Positions 15,199 to 25,206 of a stretch of DNA of 64,000 nt are shown here, piece by piece (position 1 is the stretch's first letter; every line of letters starts with the position of its first letter). Source of the stretch: a virus. Made by a program: the position numbers and the translations under genes. Under the pieces are notes generated by a model. The model searched no databases. It worked only from the letters and a program-made list of their open reading frames with translations, and was not told where the DNA came from. The stretch is from positions 248,001-312,000 of the IMG/VR virus record IMGVR_UViG_3300032093_000002; one strand, given 5' to 3'.

Positions 15199-16042
15199 AT
15201 TCATCAACATATTATCCGATATTTTATCTGAAGCTAAAAGATATAAATTCACACCTGAATTACTACAAAAAATTAATTCGGTCGTAGAAAACCTTTGGAA
15301 TGACCGAAACAAAAATTACGGTAATAAGAAAGAGGTTGTTGATGTTATCCCCTTCAAAACTGCAAATGGTGTTGACGGTTTGGTAAAAGTGATTGTTAAT
15401 CCAAGATTGAAATACTTGGGATTTATGGGAACTAAACCGAGTAAATCTTATGACCCCGCAGACATTTATATCGAGGTAAATCCAAAATATTACGAATCTA
15501 AGAAAAATCTTTATCTTACAATCTATCATGAGATGATACACGCCAGTGACCCAACTCAAAGTAGTTCTTGGTCTCCAAAATATATGTTGAGCTATGATGA
15601 AAAGTCTGATGAAAAGTATTGGGGTCATCCAATAGAATTCTTTGCGATATCAAATGAGTTCTTGGAAGGTCTTGTAAGAGAATTTGAAAGAAGAGCAAAA
15701 AGATTAAGAAAAATTGAAAACAAAGAGATTTTGGATAAGTCTTTGAAAAATATTCTCAACTATTTTGCCAAGGGTGAGCCATTAAATAAGCTCAGTCAAG
15801 ACATTCTTTTCAGAATCAATGACGAACACGTAGGACAAGATTCATTCAAAGTTCTTAAGAATCTGACCGCAGATATGCCCCATTTGGCGGACTTACTTCC
15901 TGAAAGAGGTGAGGAACCATATTATTTACACTATGTCGAATTGATTAAGAAATTTAATCCTGAAATATGGAAAAAGTTCCTAAGTATGTTCTACAATACA
16001 ACTTTCGAGATTAGAGACATTATCAACAAAAACTATAAATAA
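15191..16042 (+). CDS. second zinc metallopeptidase (HExxH), probable packaged effector
   Basis: 283 residues. The zinc motif is IYHEMIHASDP (HEMIH) at about residue 115, and GHPIEFFAISNEF about 35 residues later offers further ligands. The leader MPKFINILSDILSEAKRY contains LSE-A, a textbook match to the T4 prohead protease site (I/L)-x-E-(A/S/G). It is paired with the HEVAH protease just upstream, but the two share little sequence beyond the motif. Substrate unknown. Confidence 0.7.
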   Translation: MPKFINILSDILSEAKRYKFTPELLQKINSVVENLWNDRNKNYGNKKEVVDVIPFKTANGVDGLVKVIVNPRLKYLGFMGTKPSKSYDPADIYIEVNPKYYESKKNLYLTIYHEMIHASDPTQSSSWSPKYMLSYDEKSDEKYWGHPIEFFAISNEFLEGLVREFERRAKRLRKIENKEILDKSLKNILNYFAKGEPLNKLSQDILFRINDEHVGQDSFKVLKNLTADMPHLADLLPERGEEPYYLHYVELIKKFNPEIWKKFLSMFYNTTFEIRDIINKNYK

Positions 16043-16071
16043 AAAAAAGGGATTTTTAAATCCCTTTTTTT
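16041..16071. terminator. bidirectional intrinsic terminator
   Basis: A run of A, then AAGGGATTT pairing with AAATCCCTT, then a run of T. It serves the plus-strand protease operon and the minus-strand fibre operon. The fibre gene's stop codon lies within it. Confidence 0.85.
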
Positions 16072-18398
16072 CCGCTTGCTAACATTTCCAATTTTTCTAA
16101 TTTCCTTTCATGGAAATCTAAAAGGGTGGATTGTTCTTTGATTGCCTCTAAACAAGCTGATATAATCGTTTCAAATCTTATTGATAACATTGTGGTTTCT
16201 GGGTCTTCATAAACGAGTTCAGGAAATACCAACTGCAACTCTTGTGCAATAAAACCTATCTGAAGTAACTCGGGTCTTTCATCATCTTTTATTAGATGGT
16301 AGGAAACACCTCTAGTCTTTAATATTTTGTCCAAACTATCTGTAATTGGTCTGATATTAGTTTTGAACCTTAAATCCGATGGTCCAGGTGCACCTGATGC
16401 ACCTTGTGCCCCTGTTGGTCCTGTGCCACCTTGTGGACCAGTTCCACCACCTCCACCTTGAGCACCTTGTGGACCTGTTCCTCCTGTTCCACCACCAGTC
16501 CCTTGAGCACCTTGATTACCCGTAGGACCGGTTGGTCCTCCAGGACCTTGAGCACCTTGTGCACCTTGGTTTCCATTACCTTGTGATGGACCTTGGGCTC
16601 CTTGAGAACCAGTTCCACCTCCTCCACCAGGAGGTCCTGTGTGACCTTGAGCTCCCTGTGGACCTCGGTTACCCGTTGGTCCGCCAGGACCCTGAGCACC
16701 TTGTGCTCCGCCAGGACCCTGAGCACCTTGTCCACCTTGAGAACCTTGAGCTCCTTGAGCTCCTGTTGCACCACCACCACCTTGAGAACCTTGTCCTCCC
16801 TGTGAACCTTGGGCTCCTTGGTTTCCACCACTGCCTTGAGCTCCTTGCGCACCTTGTCCTCCTGCCGGTCCTTGTGCTCCTTGGTTACCTTTACCACCTT
16901 GAGCTCCTTGCGCACCTTGTCCTCCTGCCGGTCCTTGTGCTCCTTGGGCTCCTCCTGGGCCTTGAGCTCCTTGCGCACCTTGTCCTCCTGTTGGTCCCTG
17001 AGCTCCTTGGTTACCTTTACCACCTTGTGCTCCTTGAGCACCTTGTCCTCCTTGAGAACCTTGTGAACCTGTGGCACCTACAGGCCCCTGTGCTCCTTGT
17101 GCTCCCTGTCCACCTTGTGAACCTTGACCACCTTTGGCACCTTGTGAACCTTGTCCTCCTTGAGCTCCTTGTCCACCTGTTGGTCCTTGTGCTCCTTGAT
17201 TACCACCCGAACCTTGCGCTCCTTGAGCTCCTTGTCCACCTGTTGGTCCTGTAGCACCCTTACCACCTTGAGAACCTTGTCCTCCTTGAGCTCCTTGTCC
17301 ACCTGTTGGTCCTTGAGCTCCTTGATTACCACCCGAACCTTGCGCTCCTTGAGCTCCTTGTCCACCCTGTGAGCCTTGGGAACCTGTGGCACCCGCAGAA
17401 CCTACTGGACCTTGTGCTCCTTGGCCTCCCTGCGAACCTTGTGAGCCCGTGGCCCCTTGTGCACCTACTGGCCCTTGAGCTCCCTGTCCACCTTGTGAAC
17501 CTTGGGAACCTGTGGCTCCTGCTGAACCAACGGGACCCTGAGCTCCCTGTCCACCTTGTGAACCTTGTGAACCTATGGCACCTTGTGAACCTTGTCCACC
17601 TTGAGCTCCTTGTCCTCCCTGTGAACCTTGGGAACCTGTAGCTCCTTGTGACCCAACTGGTCCTTGTGCTCCTTGACCTCCTTGTGACCCTTGGGAACCA
17701 ACCGCTCCCTGAGAACCTGTGGCACCTTGAGCACCTTGACCTCCTTGTGAACCCTGAGAACCTGTAGCACCTTGTGACCCTACCGGCCCTTGAGCACCTT
17801 GTCCACCTTGTGAACCCTGAGAACCGACCGCTCCCTGTGAACCTGTGGCACCTTGAGCACCTTGACCTCCTTGTGAACCCTGAGAACCAGTATCGCCTTG
17901 TGCACCTATTGCACCCTGAGCACCTTGACCACCTTGTGCGCCTTGTGGACCTACAGCACCTTGGGAACCTTGTGAGCCAGTAATACCTTGAGCCCCTGTT
18001 GGACCTTGTGCTCCTTGACCCCCTTGTGAACCTTGAGCACCTTGACCACCTGTCACTCCCTGGGAACCTTGATTTCCTTGAGCACCTTGTCCCCCTTGAA
18101 AACCAATACTACCTTGAGCACCAGTTGGTTCTCTATTACCAACCCATCCTGTAGAGTTGATAAGTGTTCCTGCTGAATTTTTTAAACTAGTTGTTATCTT
18201 GAGGTTACTATTGTAAGTTACAAATGAAGGTTTATCACTTCTCCAAGCAAGATAAACAATATTACTATTATCTGTCCAATGCAAATGTAGTAGTGGTGAA
18301 TCGTCTTCAAGCTTCAAATATGTTGAGGTTGAGCCAGAATCAACGAATTCGACCGTGGGAAACGCATAATCAGGATATATTATTATATTTTCAGACAC
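16056..18398 (-). CDS. collagen-like tail fibre 1 with S74 chaperone domain
   Basis: 780 residues. The first about 95 form a beta-rich anchoring head. About 580 residues of Gly-x-y repeats follow, dominated by GAQ and GSQ triplets with few prolines. The last about 107 residues are a Peptidase_S74 intramolecular chaperone starting SDLRFKTNI, with [14 protein letters not shown] in the core. In S74 fibres the chaperone trimerises the shaft and then cuts itself off at the Ser. It overlaps fibre 2 by 8 nt. Long plus-strand and alternative-frame ORFs over the repeats are shadows of the repeat. Confidence 0.9.
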   Translation of the reverse strand: MSENIIIYPDYAFPTVEFVDSGSTSTYLKLEDDSPLLHLHWTDNSNIVYLAWRSDKPSFVTYNSNLKITTSLKNSAGTLINSTGWVGNREPTGAQGSIGFQGGQGAQGNQGSQGVTGGQGAQGSQGGQGAQGPTGAQGITGSQGSQGAVGPQGAQGGQGAQGAIGAQGDTGSQGSQGGQGAQGATGSQGAVGSQGSQGGQGAQGPVGSQGATGSQGSQGGQGAQGATGSQGAVGSQGSQGGQGAQGPVGSQGATGSQGSQGGQGAQGGQGSQGAIGSQGSQGGQGAQGPVGSAGATGSQGSQGGQGAQGPVGAQGATGSQGSQGGQGAQGPVGSAGATGSQGSQGGQGAQGAQGSGGNQGAQGPTGGQGAQGGQGSQGGKGATGPTGGQGAQGAQGSGGNQGAQGPTGGQGAQGGQGSQGAKGGQGSQGGQGAQGAQGPVGATGSQGSQGGQGAQGAQGGKGNQGAQGPTGGQGAQGAQGPGGAQGAQGPAGGQGAQGAQGGKGNQGAQGPAGGQGAQGAQGSGGNQGAQGSQGGQGSQGGGGATGAQGAQGSQGGQGAQGPGGAQGAQGPGGPTGNRGPQGAQGHTGPPGGGGGTGSQGAQGPSQGNGNQGAQGAQGPGGPTGPTGNQGAQGTGGGTGGTGPQGAQGGGGGTGPQGGTGPTGAQGASGAPGPSDLRFKTNIRPITDSLDKILKTRGVSYHLIKDDERPELLQIGFIAQELQLVFPELVYEDPETTMLSIRFETIISACLEAIKEQSTLLDFHERKLEKLEMLASGKKGI
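16400..18110 (-). repeat. 9-bp-period minisatellite of fibre 1
   Basis: Tandem Gly-Ala-Gln-type codon triplets form a 9-bp repeat with many exact longer copies, a likely site of recombination and length change within and between the three fibre genes. Confidence 0.85.
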
Positions 18399-20820
18399 TT
18401 AAATTATCTTTTAAAATTTTTATTCTCTCCATTATTGAGATTATTCTTTTCTGTTGTTCTTGAAGTGCACCAATACCCAAACTTACCATAAGACCATATT
18501 CAACTGATTTAAAGCCCTCCTCGTCTGTCCAAACAACTTCTGGGACGATATCTTCAATTTGCTGTGCAATAAAACCTATTGTTTCACCAGTAAATGCACT
18601 TGGAAGAGATATTGCACGGTTCATTGATATTTTAGGATGGTCAACCCATTCGAATCTAACACCCTCAATACCTTTAACTTTTTCTAATACATTTGTTAAG
18701 GATTGAATATTATCTTTAAGTCTTTGGTCTGAAGGTGGACCCTGAGCTCCTTGAGCTCCTTGACCTCCTGTTGGACCAGTTCCACCCTGAGGACCTGTAG
18801 GTCCTACGTTACCTTGAGCACCTTGACCACCTTGGCCCCCACCTGAACCTGTAGCACCTTGGGCACCTTGACCCCCTTGACCACCACCCGAGCCTTGAGC
18901 CCCTTGGGCTCCCGTAGCTCCTGGTCCTCCACCAGGCCCCACTGCTCCTTGGGCACCTTGTCCTCCTGTTCCTCCTGTAGGTCCTGTTGGTCCCTGTGCT
19001 CCTTGGAATCCTGTTGCACCTCCCCCTCCTGTTCCACCTTGAGCCCCAACAGGACCCTGAGCGCCTTGAGCTCCCTGAGCACCACCCTGTGCTCCTTGAG
19101 CACCTGTGGAACCACCTCCACCTTGGCTTCCTTGAGCACCTGTAGTTCCACCTTGAGCTCCTTGAGCACCTGTTGGTCCTTGAGCACCTTGGTTACCTTG
19201 TGCACCTTGGTTACCACCTTGAGCTCCTTGGGCTCCTTGTGAACCTTGGACACCAGGAGCACCTTGTGCACCCGTATTTCCTCCTTGGGCTCCTTGAGCT
19301 CCTTGTGAACCTTGGACACCAGGAGCACCTTGTGCACCTGTTGAAGCTCCTTGAGCTCCCTGAGCCCCTTGAGAGCCCTGAACACCAGGAGCTCCCTGTG
19401 CTCCCGTTGAACCACCTTGAGCTCCTTGGGCTCCTTGGGCACCCTGATTACCTGTCGCACCTTGGGCACCTGTTGAACCACCTTGAGCACCCTGTGAACC
19501 TTGTGCCCCTTGTGCTCCAGTATTACCTTGAGCTCCTGTATTGGCTCCTTGTGCTCCTTGAGCACCTTGTGGTCCTTGTGCACCTTGGTTTCCTTGTGCA
19601 CCTGTATTGGCTCCTTGTGCTCCTTGAGAGCCTTGAGCTCCTTGAGCACCTGTATTACCTTGAGCTCCTGTATTGGCTCCTTGTGCACCTTGAGCACCTT
19701 GTGGTCCTTGTGCACCTTGGTTTCCTTGTGCACCTGTTGAAGCACCCTGTGCACCTTGCGCTCCCTGTCCTCCTTGTGAGCCTTGACCACCTTGAGCACC
19801 TGTTGTTCCTCCTTGGGCTCCTTGTGCTCCTGTTCCACCTTGAGCTCCTTGACCTCCTTGTGCCCCCGTGGTTCCCCCTTGGGCTCCTTGAGCACCCTGT
19901 CCTCCTTGTGAACCTTGAGCTCCTTGGGCTCCTGTTGTTCCTCCTTGTGCTCCTTGAGAACCTTGTGCACCTTGTGCTCCAGTTGAACCCTGAGCACCTG
20001 TTGTTCCTCCTTGAGCTCCTTGAGCTCCTTGTCCTCCTTGTGCCCCCTGTGCACCCTGAGCACCTGTTGTTCCTCCTTGGGCTCCTTGTGCACCTTGTCC
20101 TCCTTGGGCTCCTTGTGCACCCTGAGCACCTGTATTAGCTCCCTGAGCTCCTTGTGAACCCTGTCCTCCTTGTGCTCCTTGAGCTCCTTGAGCACCAATT
20201 GTTCCACCTTGAGCACCTTGAGCACCTTGTCCTCCTTGTGCACCTTGTGAACCCTGAGCACCTGTGTTAGCTCCTTGAGCACCTTGAGCTCCTTGACCAC
20301 CTTGAGCTCCTTGACCACCTTGAGCTCCCGTATCCGCTCCTTGAGCTCCCTGTGCTCCCTGTCCACCCGTAGCACCTTGAGCTCCTTGAGGTCCTATCGA
20401 ACCTTGTGAACCTTGAGCACCTACATTTCCTATTGCTCCCTTAGCACCTTGAGAACCTTGCGCTCCTTGAGCACCTATTGACCCCTGAGAGCCTGTAGTT
20501 CCTGAAGCACCTTGTGCTCCTTGAGCACCGGTAAATCCAGATATACCCTCAGCAGGTCCTACCCATTCGCCAACTTCATTAATCATTTCTATACCACCCA
20601 CATACAATCCATATATTCCTCCGGTGACCTTTGCACCATCAACGAGTAATTCAGCTCCGATAGTTGCTATGTTACTTTTTGTTGTTGATGAAACTTGGAT
20701 ATTTCCAGAACCATTAACAGATAATTGTATTTTGTCCGCGGATGAAATCCCTTCAAATTCCATATGAGGGTTAGGGTTTCCACCACTTTTACCATTGGGA
20801 TATATTATAACGTCAGACAT
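18391..20820 (-). CDS. collagen-like tail fibre 2 with S74 chaperone domain
   Basis: 809 residues: an N-terminal head of about 110 residues, then about 580 residues of Gly-x-y repeats in which GAQGAQG and GANTGAQ or GGTTGAQ blocks recur with a longer period of about 18 residues, then a C-terminal S74 domain beginning SDQRLKDNI with [16 protein letters not shown]. The extra residue in GxTGAQ breaks the strict triplet at regular intervals, which in collagen would create flexible hinges. It is the middle gene of the three-fibre operon and overlaps its neighbours. Confidence 0.9.
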   Translation of the reverse strand: MSDVIIYPNGKSGGNPNPHMEFEGISSADKIQLSVNGSGNIQVSSTTKSNIATIGAELLVDGAKVTGGIYGLYVGGIEMINEVGEWVGPAEGISGFTGAQGAQGASGTTGSQGSIGAQGAQGSQGAKGAIGNVGAQGSQGSIGPQGAQGATGGQGAQGAQGADTGAQGGQGAQGGQGAQGAQGANTGAQGSQGAQGGQGAQGAQGGTIGAQGAQGAQGGQGSQGAQGANTGAQGAQGAQGGQGAQGAQGGTTGAQGAQGAQGGQGAQGAQGGTTGAQGSTGAQGAQGSQGAQGGTTGAQGAQGSQGGQGAQGAQGGTTGAQGGQGAQGGTGAQGAQGGTTGAQGGQGSQGGQGAQGAQGASTGAQGNQGAQGPQGAQGAQGANTGAQGNTGAQGAQGSQGAQGANTGAQGNQGAQGPQGAQGAQGANTGAQGNTGAQGAQGSQGAQGGSTGAQGATGNQGAQGAQGAQGGSTGAQGAPGVQGSQGAQGAQGASTGAQGAPGVQGSQGAQGAQGGNTGAQGAPGVQGSQGAQGAQGGNQGAQGNQGAQGPTGAQGAQGGTTGAQGSQGGGGSTGAQGAQGGAQGAQGAQGPVGAQGGTGGGGATGFQGAQGPTGPTGGTGGQGAQGAVGPGGGPGATGAQGAQGSGGGQGGQGAQGATGSGGGQGGQGAQGNVGPTGPQGGTGPTGGQGAQGAQGPPSDQRLKDNIQSLTNVLEKVKGIEGVRFEWVDHPKISMNRAISLPSAFTGETIGFIAQQIEDIVPEVVWTDEEGFKSVEYGLMVSLGIGALQEQQKRIISIMERIKILKDNLSV
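18740..20560 (-). repeat. 9-bp-period minisatellite of fibre 2
   Basis: The same kind of tandem repeat, with superimposed blocks of about 50-60 bp repeated almost exactly (for example around 19225-19330 and 19530-19740). Confidence 0.85.
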
Positions 20821-23444
20821 TAATTAAGAAGGTTTTCAAGTTCATTTATTTGTTTTTCGATATCTGATATAAATACTTGTTGCTCTTTAATACCTTCAAT
20901 CAAAACGGCGTTCATTCTATTATATTCAACAGTATAAAAACCATCAGAACCGATTTTAACTACTGTCGGGAAAAATTCTTTAACATTTTGAGCTATCAGA
21001 CCAATCGAGTGAAGCTTGTTATTGTTTAATCTTTTAATGTAATCGCTTTTCGTCAACTTTTCATTCCAATCGTATTCTACGACTCTAAGTTCAAGAATTT
21101 TTTCAAGTGTATTATCAAGTGATTTAACATTATATTTGACTCTTCTATCAGAGCAGCTGCCCCCGTATGTAAAATAACCATTGAAGTTAGTAGAACCATA
21201 ATACAAATATGTAACACCAATCGTAATTGAACCATAGGTCCACTGAAATGTTGAGTTTTGACAAGTTGTAACATCTGAAGCGAGTTGGATGCTAAAATTT
21301 GCTTGCCAGTTAATATCTTGGGAATAAACTGTTCTGTTTTGACATGCCCCCGCGTTTACACAAATGGCGTAATAAGAATCACCACATAGATTCTGAACAA
21401 AACAAGAGGTGAACGAGCCAGGTCCTGTTGCACCTTGTGCACCTTGGGCTCCTTGTCCTCCCGTAGGACCCGTAGGACCCGTAGGACCACCCGACCCTTG
21501 TGCACCTTGGTTACCCGTAGGACCAGTAGGACCACCTGGTCCTTGTGCACCTTGGTTACCTTGAGGTCCTGTTACACCTGGTGCACCTTGAGCACCTTGA
21601 CCTCCGTTTGGACCTTTCGGTCCAGCAGCTCCTTGCGCCCCTTGGCTACCCGTAGCACCCCCACCACCTTGAGGACCTTGAGCACCTTGAGCACCCTGAC
21701 CTCCTGTTCCACCTTGTGGTCCTGGAGCACCTTGAGCACCTTGATTTCCTGTTGCTCCTTGTGCACCTGGATGACCTGTAGCACCCTTACCACCCTGTGA
21801 ACCCTGAGCACCTGTTGCTCCCTGAGGACCAATTGCACCTGTATTACCCCCTGCACCTTGTGCACCTTGTGGTCCTGTGGCACCTTGTGCTCCTGGATGT
21901 CCTGTTCCTCCACCAGAACCTGTTGGACCTTGTGGTCCTGTGGCTCCCTGTGCTCCTGGATGTCCTGTTCCTCCACCTGAACCTTGAGGACCTTGTGGTC
22001 CTGTGGCTCCTTGTGCTCCTGGATGTCCTGTTCCTCCACCCGAACCTGTTGGACCTTGTGGTCCTGTGGCTCCTTGTGCTCCTGTATGACCAACGGCACC
22101 TTGAGCACCTTGAGGTCCTGTTGGTCCTGTTGCTCCTTGAGCTCCTGGATGTCCTGTGGCTCCTTGAGCACCCGTCGAACCTGCATTACCTGTAGCACCT
22201 TGAGCACCAGGGTGACCTGTGTTTCCTGTTGGCCCCTGTGCACCTTGTGGTCCTGTAGCACCTTGAGCACCCGCATGACCCGTCGCACCTTGTGCCCCAG
22301 TAGAACCAGCATTCCCCGTAGCACCTTGTGCACCTGGATGACCTGTATTTCCTGTTGGTCCCTGTGCTCCTTGTGGTCCTGTAGCACCCTGAGCACCAGC
22401 ATGACCCGTCGCACCTTGTGGTCCTTGAGCCCCTTGAGGACCTGTAGCACCTTGAGGTCCTACTGCACCTGTAGAACCTGTAGGTCCTTGTGCACCTGTA
22501 TTACCTGTGGCTCCTTGTGGGCCAACATTTCCTTGTGCTCCTGTATTACCTTGTGCTCCTGTGTTACCTGTGGCTCCTTGTGGTCCTACGTTACCTGTAG
22601 CCCCGGTAGCTCCCTGAGCCCCTGTGTTACCTGTGGCCCCTTGTGGTCCAACATTTCCTTGTGCTCCTGTATTACCTTGTGCTCCTGTATTACCTGTGGC
22701 CCCTTGTGGACCAACATTTCCTTGTGCTCCTGTATTACCTTGTGCTCCTGTGTTACCTGTAGCTCCTTGAGCACCTGTATGACCCTGTGCACCTGTATTT
22801 CCTTGTGCTCCTGTATTACCTGTGGCCCCTTGTGGTCCAACATTTCCTTGAGCTCCCGTGTTACCTTGCGCTCCTGTGTTACCTGTGGCTCCTTGTGCAC
22901 CTGTATTACCCTGTGCACCTGTATTTCCTTGTGCACCGGTATTTCCCGTGGCTCCTTGTGCACCTGTATTACCCTGTGCACCCTGGGTTGTGCCTTTAGC
23001 ACCCTGTGCCCCTTGGGGTCCAACCTGACCTTGTGCACCTGTATCACCTTGTGCACCTTGTATTCCTTGTAACCCTTGTGCACCCAAATTTCCCTGTGCA
23101 CCCGTATCACCCTGTGCACCTGTATTGCCCTGCGCACCTTGGTGACCCTGAGCCCCTTGAGCTCCTGCAATACCTGTGGTTGGTCCAATCCAATCCAAAG
23201 TTCCATCAATTACTTGAACTGAGTCAATAGCAAAATAATCAGAAACATTAAGCGTTACAACACCAATTGTTTGGCTAGAACGGTCAATAACTAATTGATT
23301 AGTAACTGATGCTGAGCTAAGATTAATCTTACCCGTTGGCACAACTCTCCAAACACTTGTTCCACTGTTAACCCAATTTATATAAGGGACTCTGTCTGGT
23401 GTTCTAGAAATGGAATTACTCGGAACTATTAAAATATCACCCAT
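20820..23444 (-). CDS. collagen-like tail fibre 3 with extra beta domain and S74 chaperone
   Basis: 874 residues: an N-terminal head of about 95 residues, then about 580 residues of Gly-x-y repeats ([13 protein letters not shown] type). A Cys-rich beta domain of about 90 residues follows (starting near [14 protein letters not shown] and ending GGSC), absent from fibres 1 and 2. The S74 chaperone begins SDRRVKYNV with [14 protein letters not shown]. The extra domain sits at the shaft tip and is the best candidate receptor-binding domain. It is the first gene of the fibre operon, with a late-type box 20 nt upstream. Confidence 0.9.
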   Translation of the reverse strand: MGDILIVPSNSISRTPDRVPYINWVNSGTSVWRVVPTGKINLSSASVTNQLVIDRSSQTIGVVTLNVSDYFAIDSVQVIDGTLDWIGPTTGIAGAQGAQGHQGAQGNTGAQGDTGAQGNLGAQGLQGIQGAQGDTGAQGQVGPQGAQGAKGTTQGAQGNTGAQGATGNTGAQGNTGAQGNTGAQGATGNTGAQGNTGAQGNVGPQGATGNTGAQGNTGAQGHTGAQGATGNTGAQGNTGAQGNVGPQGATGNTGAQGNTGAQGNVGPQGATGNTGAQGATGATGNVGPQGATGNTGAQGNTGAQGNVGPQGATGNTGAQGPTGSTGAVGPQGATGPQGAQGPQGATGHAGAQGATGPQGAQGPTGNTGHPGAQGATGNAGSTGAQGATGHAGAQGATGPQGAQGPTGNTGHPGAQGATGNAGSTGAQGATGHPGAQGATGPTGPQGAQGAVGHTGAQGATGPQGPTGSGGGTGHPGAQGATGPQGPQGSGGGTGHPGAQGATGPQGPTGSGGGTGHPGAQGATGPQGAQGAGGNTGAIGPQGATGAQGSQGGKGATGHPGAQGATGNQGAQGAPGPQGGTGGQGAQGAQGPQGGGGATGSQGAQGAAGPKGPNGGQGAQGAPGVTGPQGNQGAQGPGGPTGPTGNQGAQGSGGPTGPTGPTGGQGAQGAQGATGPGSFTSCFVQNLCGDSYYAICVNAGACQNRTVYSQDINWQANFSIQLASDVTTCQNSTFQWTYGSITIGVTYLYYGSTNFNGYFTYGGSCSDRRVKYNVKSLDNTLEKILELRVVEYDWNEKLTKSDYIKRLNNNKLHSIGLIAQNVKEFFPTVVKIGSDGFYTVEYNRMNAVLIEGIKEQQVFISDIEKQINELENLLN
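21420..23170 (-). repeat. 9-bp-period minisatellite of fibre 3
   Basis: A tandem Gly-x-y coding repeat with longer near-exact blocks, such as the repeated [13 protein letters not shown] unit near 21890-22090. Confidence 0.85.
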
Positions 23445-23464
23445 GAATGTTTTTTTCTATTTAT

Positions 23465-23471
23465 ATAAATA
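23465..23471 (-). promoter_or_regulatory. TATTTAT late-type box of the fibre operon
   Basis: On the minus strand GTATTTATATAAATAG, partly palindromic, lies 20 nt before the ATG of fibre 3. No -33 TTTG is at the right distance. Confidence 0.5.
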
Positions 23472-23544
23472 CAAGTTGAATAGAATTTGTATTCATTTTT
23501 ATTTTGGAAAATTTTATAATTGACACTATTATAATTATTAATTT

Positions 23545-24258
23545 ATGACATTAAAAAAAATAGGTAGCAAATCTTACGTTGTAAACTTACTTTCAGACTA
23601 CATTCTTTCTGAGATATCAACTGAAGAGAACTCAATAATAAAAGTAATCGACTGTGGTAATTTTTTTGTTATCAAAGGAAAAACCACTTCAAAAGAAGTT
23701 TTATTTTTACCAAACATAATTTCTAAATTTAATGAGAGATTCGAAATACCCTCTAAACTCACCCATACAATTGACTTAATTGAATATGATTCTGATTTAC
23801 CTGATGTAAAGTCAATTTCCCACACATACCACAGTAATACCTCCAACTGTTCATATAATCAAACCGAAATCGAAAAAAATGAGATTTCCGAAGAAACTGA
23901 TGAATTAGTATACGTTTCTTCATTTCCCCACGGTTATTCCCTAACTCAGGGTAGATTACTTTATTATTATGGGAAAAAAATATTCTACAACATTCCATCC
24001 AATTACCTTGTCACGAGTTTGGAATTTCATCTAACAAATGAGAGAAATGATGAAAATGAATTTGGATTCAGCGTTTACGATGGATTTTACAAAACAAAGG
24101 ATGAAGTGCTTCGTTCTGCGGTCTTAGATATATTTGATTTCAATATGGAGCCAATCGCCAAAGAAATAAAAAAAGTGGATTGGAGTATCGAACTCACAGA
24201 CCCACTTTACGAATATGATTTTTTGAAAGAAAAGGTTGAGGGATTTATTATTATATAA
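23545..24258 (+). CDS. hypothetical protein, weak S-adenosylmethionine-synthetase-like N-terminus
   Basis: 237 residues. The first about 70 residues (LLSDYILSEI, then VIDCGNFFVIKGKTTSKEV and FLPNII) follow the order of the MetK N-terminal domain (SDAILD, then a beta strand and GE-T-T). The catalytic HPDK and later MetK domains are not seen, so a full SAM synthetase is excluded. The remainder is acidic with no motif. This could be a remote derivative of the fold or a chance resemblance. Its end overlaps the convergent glutaredoxin gene by 8 nt. Confidence 0.5.
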   Translation: MTLKKIGSKSYVVNLLSDYILSEISTEENSIIKVIDCGNFFVIKGKTTSKEVLFLPNIISKFNERFEIPSKLTHTIDLIEYDSDLPDVKSISHTYHSNTSNCSYNQTEIEKNEISEETDELVYVSSFPHGYSLTQGRLLYYYGKKIFYNIPSNYLVTSLEFHLTNERNDENEFGFSVYDGFYKTKDEVLRSAVLDIFDFNMEPIAKEIKKVDWSIELTDPLYEYDFLKEKVEGFIII

Positions 24259-24550
24259 TACCTAATTTTTTTCTGTGTCCTTGTATAATTTGAATTGCCT
24301 CAGTTAATTCATTATAATTTCTTTCTGGAGCATATAAATGAGGTTCATAATCTTTATCGTCACCTTCGATAATCATCAAAGCTGGAACCATGTCATTTTC
24401 CGTCACTTCAGAATACATATTATATTCTTTGGAATACTCATCGATGTCTCGTTCAAAGAAGTCTATGTTTTCGGTTCTCAACATTTTTTTGAATTCATCA
24501 CAATGAGGACATCCTTTCATTGTGTATACTATAACGTTTAAATTTTTCAT
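24251..24550 (-). CDS. glutaredoxin-like protein
   Basis: 99 residues with the redox motif CPHC at residues 14-17 (YTMKGCPHCDEFKKML) and the cis-Pro region NDMVPALMI at about residue 56. This is the compact glutaredoxin/thioredoxin fold, as in T4 NrdC-type proteins that reduce ribonucleotide reductase or host targets. No ribonucleotide reductase is in the window. It is spaced 1 nt from the thioredoxin gene, so the two are co-expressed. Confidence 0.85.
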   Translation of the reverse strand: MKNLNVIVYTMKGCPHCDEFKKMLRTENIDFFERDIDEYSKEYNMYSEVTENDMVPALMIIEGDDKDYEPHLYAPERNYNELTEAIQIIQGHRKKLGII

Positions 24551-24551
24551 T

Positions 24552-24875
24552 TTAATCTAAAAGATTTAATACTTCGGGTGCAGTCATGACACCAGGTTTA
24601 GAAAACACCTCTTTACCTTCTTTAAATATTTTAATTGTTGGAACACTTCTGATTTGAAGTTCGTTTACGACATACTCTCTATCGGAATCAATATCCAACT
24701 TATAGATTGAATACTTGGGTGAACTTGTTGACTCACTAATCAGGGATTCGTTCACCTTTTCGAGATTGTATAACATTATTTTACAAGGTCCGCACCATGT
24801 TGCAAACAAATCCAATACAAAATTTTCTCCGTTGTTAATTTTTTGTTTAAGTTGTTCCGTTGTTATCTGTTCCAT
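24552..24875 (-). CDS. thioredoxin
   Basis: 107 residues, the normal thioredoxin length. The active site WCGPC is at about residues 27-31 (LFATWCGPCKIM) and the cis-Pro loop SVPTIKIF at about 79. It donates electrons to ribonucleotide reductase and other targets. Its start overlaps the preceding hypothetical gene by 29 nt, and it precedes the glutaredoxin, forming a redox pair. Confidence 0.95.
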   Translation of the reverse strand: MEQITTEQLKQKINNGENFVLDLFATWCGPCKIMLYNLEKVNESLISESTSSPKYSIYKLDIDSDREYVVNELQIRSVPTIKIFKEGKEVFSKPGVMTAPEVLNLLD

Positions 24876-25206
24876 CTTTGAAGGGTTTTAAAAGTTGAGT
24901 TGTTAAAAAAACAAGTTCTTTAAATTGTTCAGGTTTATAATAAATAGTGAGTCCAAACTCATCTTCTCCATTTACGTTTATTGTATTAACTTGAAGATAG
25001 AACTTTTGAGCTGTTTCGTAAATGACTTCCTCCCATTTAGCTTTGCCTCGGTTGGAAACTACTCCTCTCTCATAAACTCTCTTAAGTTTTTTTTCATCCA
25101 AATACTTGATTAAATCATCTGGATATCTGTGAAAATCCAAAAGGGAAAAAATACCTTCTTTTTTTTCTAATTGATTAATAAAATCTGGTTTACCTAAAAA
25201 TCCCAT
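24847..25206 (-). CDS. hypothetical protein, 119 aa
   Basis: A mixed alpha/beta protein starting MGFLGKPDFINQLEKKEG, with an internal FYLQVNTINVNGEDEFGLTIYY beta region. No catalytic motif is seen. It lies between the PcfJ-like gene (13-nt overlap) and the thioredoxin (29-nt overlap), so it is part of one co-translated unit. Not recognised. Confidence 0.55.
   Translation of the reverse strand: MGFLGKPDFINQLEKKEGIFSLLDFHRYPDDLIKYLDEKKLKRVYERGVVSNRGKAKWEEVIYETAQKFYLQVNTINVNGEDEFGLTIYYKPEQFKELVFLTTQLLKPFKDGTDNNGTT

Noticed and set aside
16532-17254. Long plus-strand and alternative-frame ORFs over the fibre genes (also 19173-20138, 21984-23072, 18804-20375)
   Set aside because: They arise because a 9-bp repeat without stop codons keeps several frames open. 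Their products are monotonous Leu/His/Val or Ser/Thr/Leu strings without domains.
16400-23170. Possible CRISPR array
   Set aside because: The repeats have a 9-bp period, encode Gly-x-y triplets in frame, and have no spacers of unique sequence.
23523-23545. TTGACA...TATAAT-like sequence before the 23545 gene
   Set aside because: The two hexamers are only 4 nt apart, so they cannot form a sigma-70 promoter.
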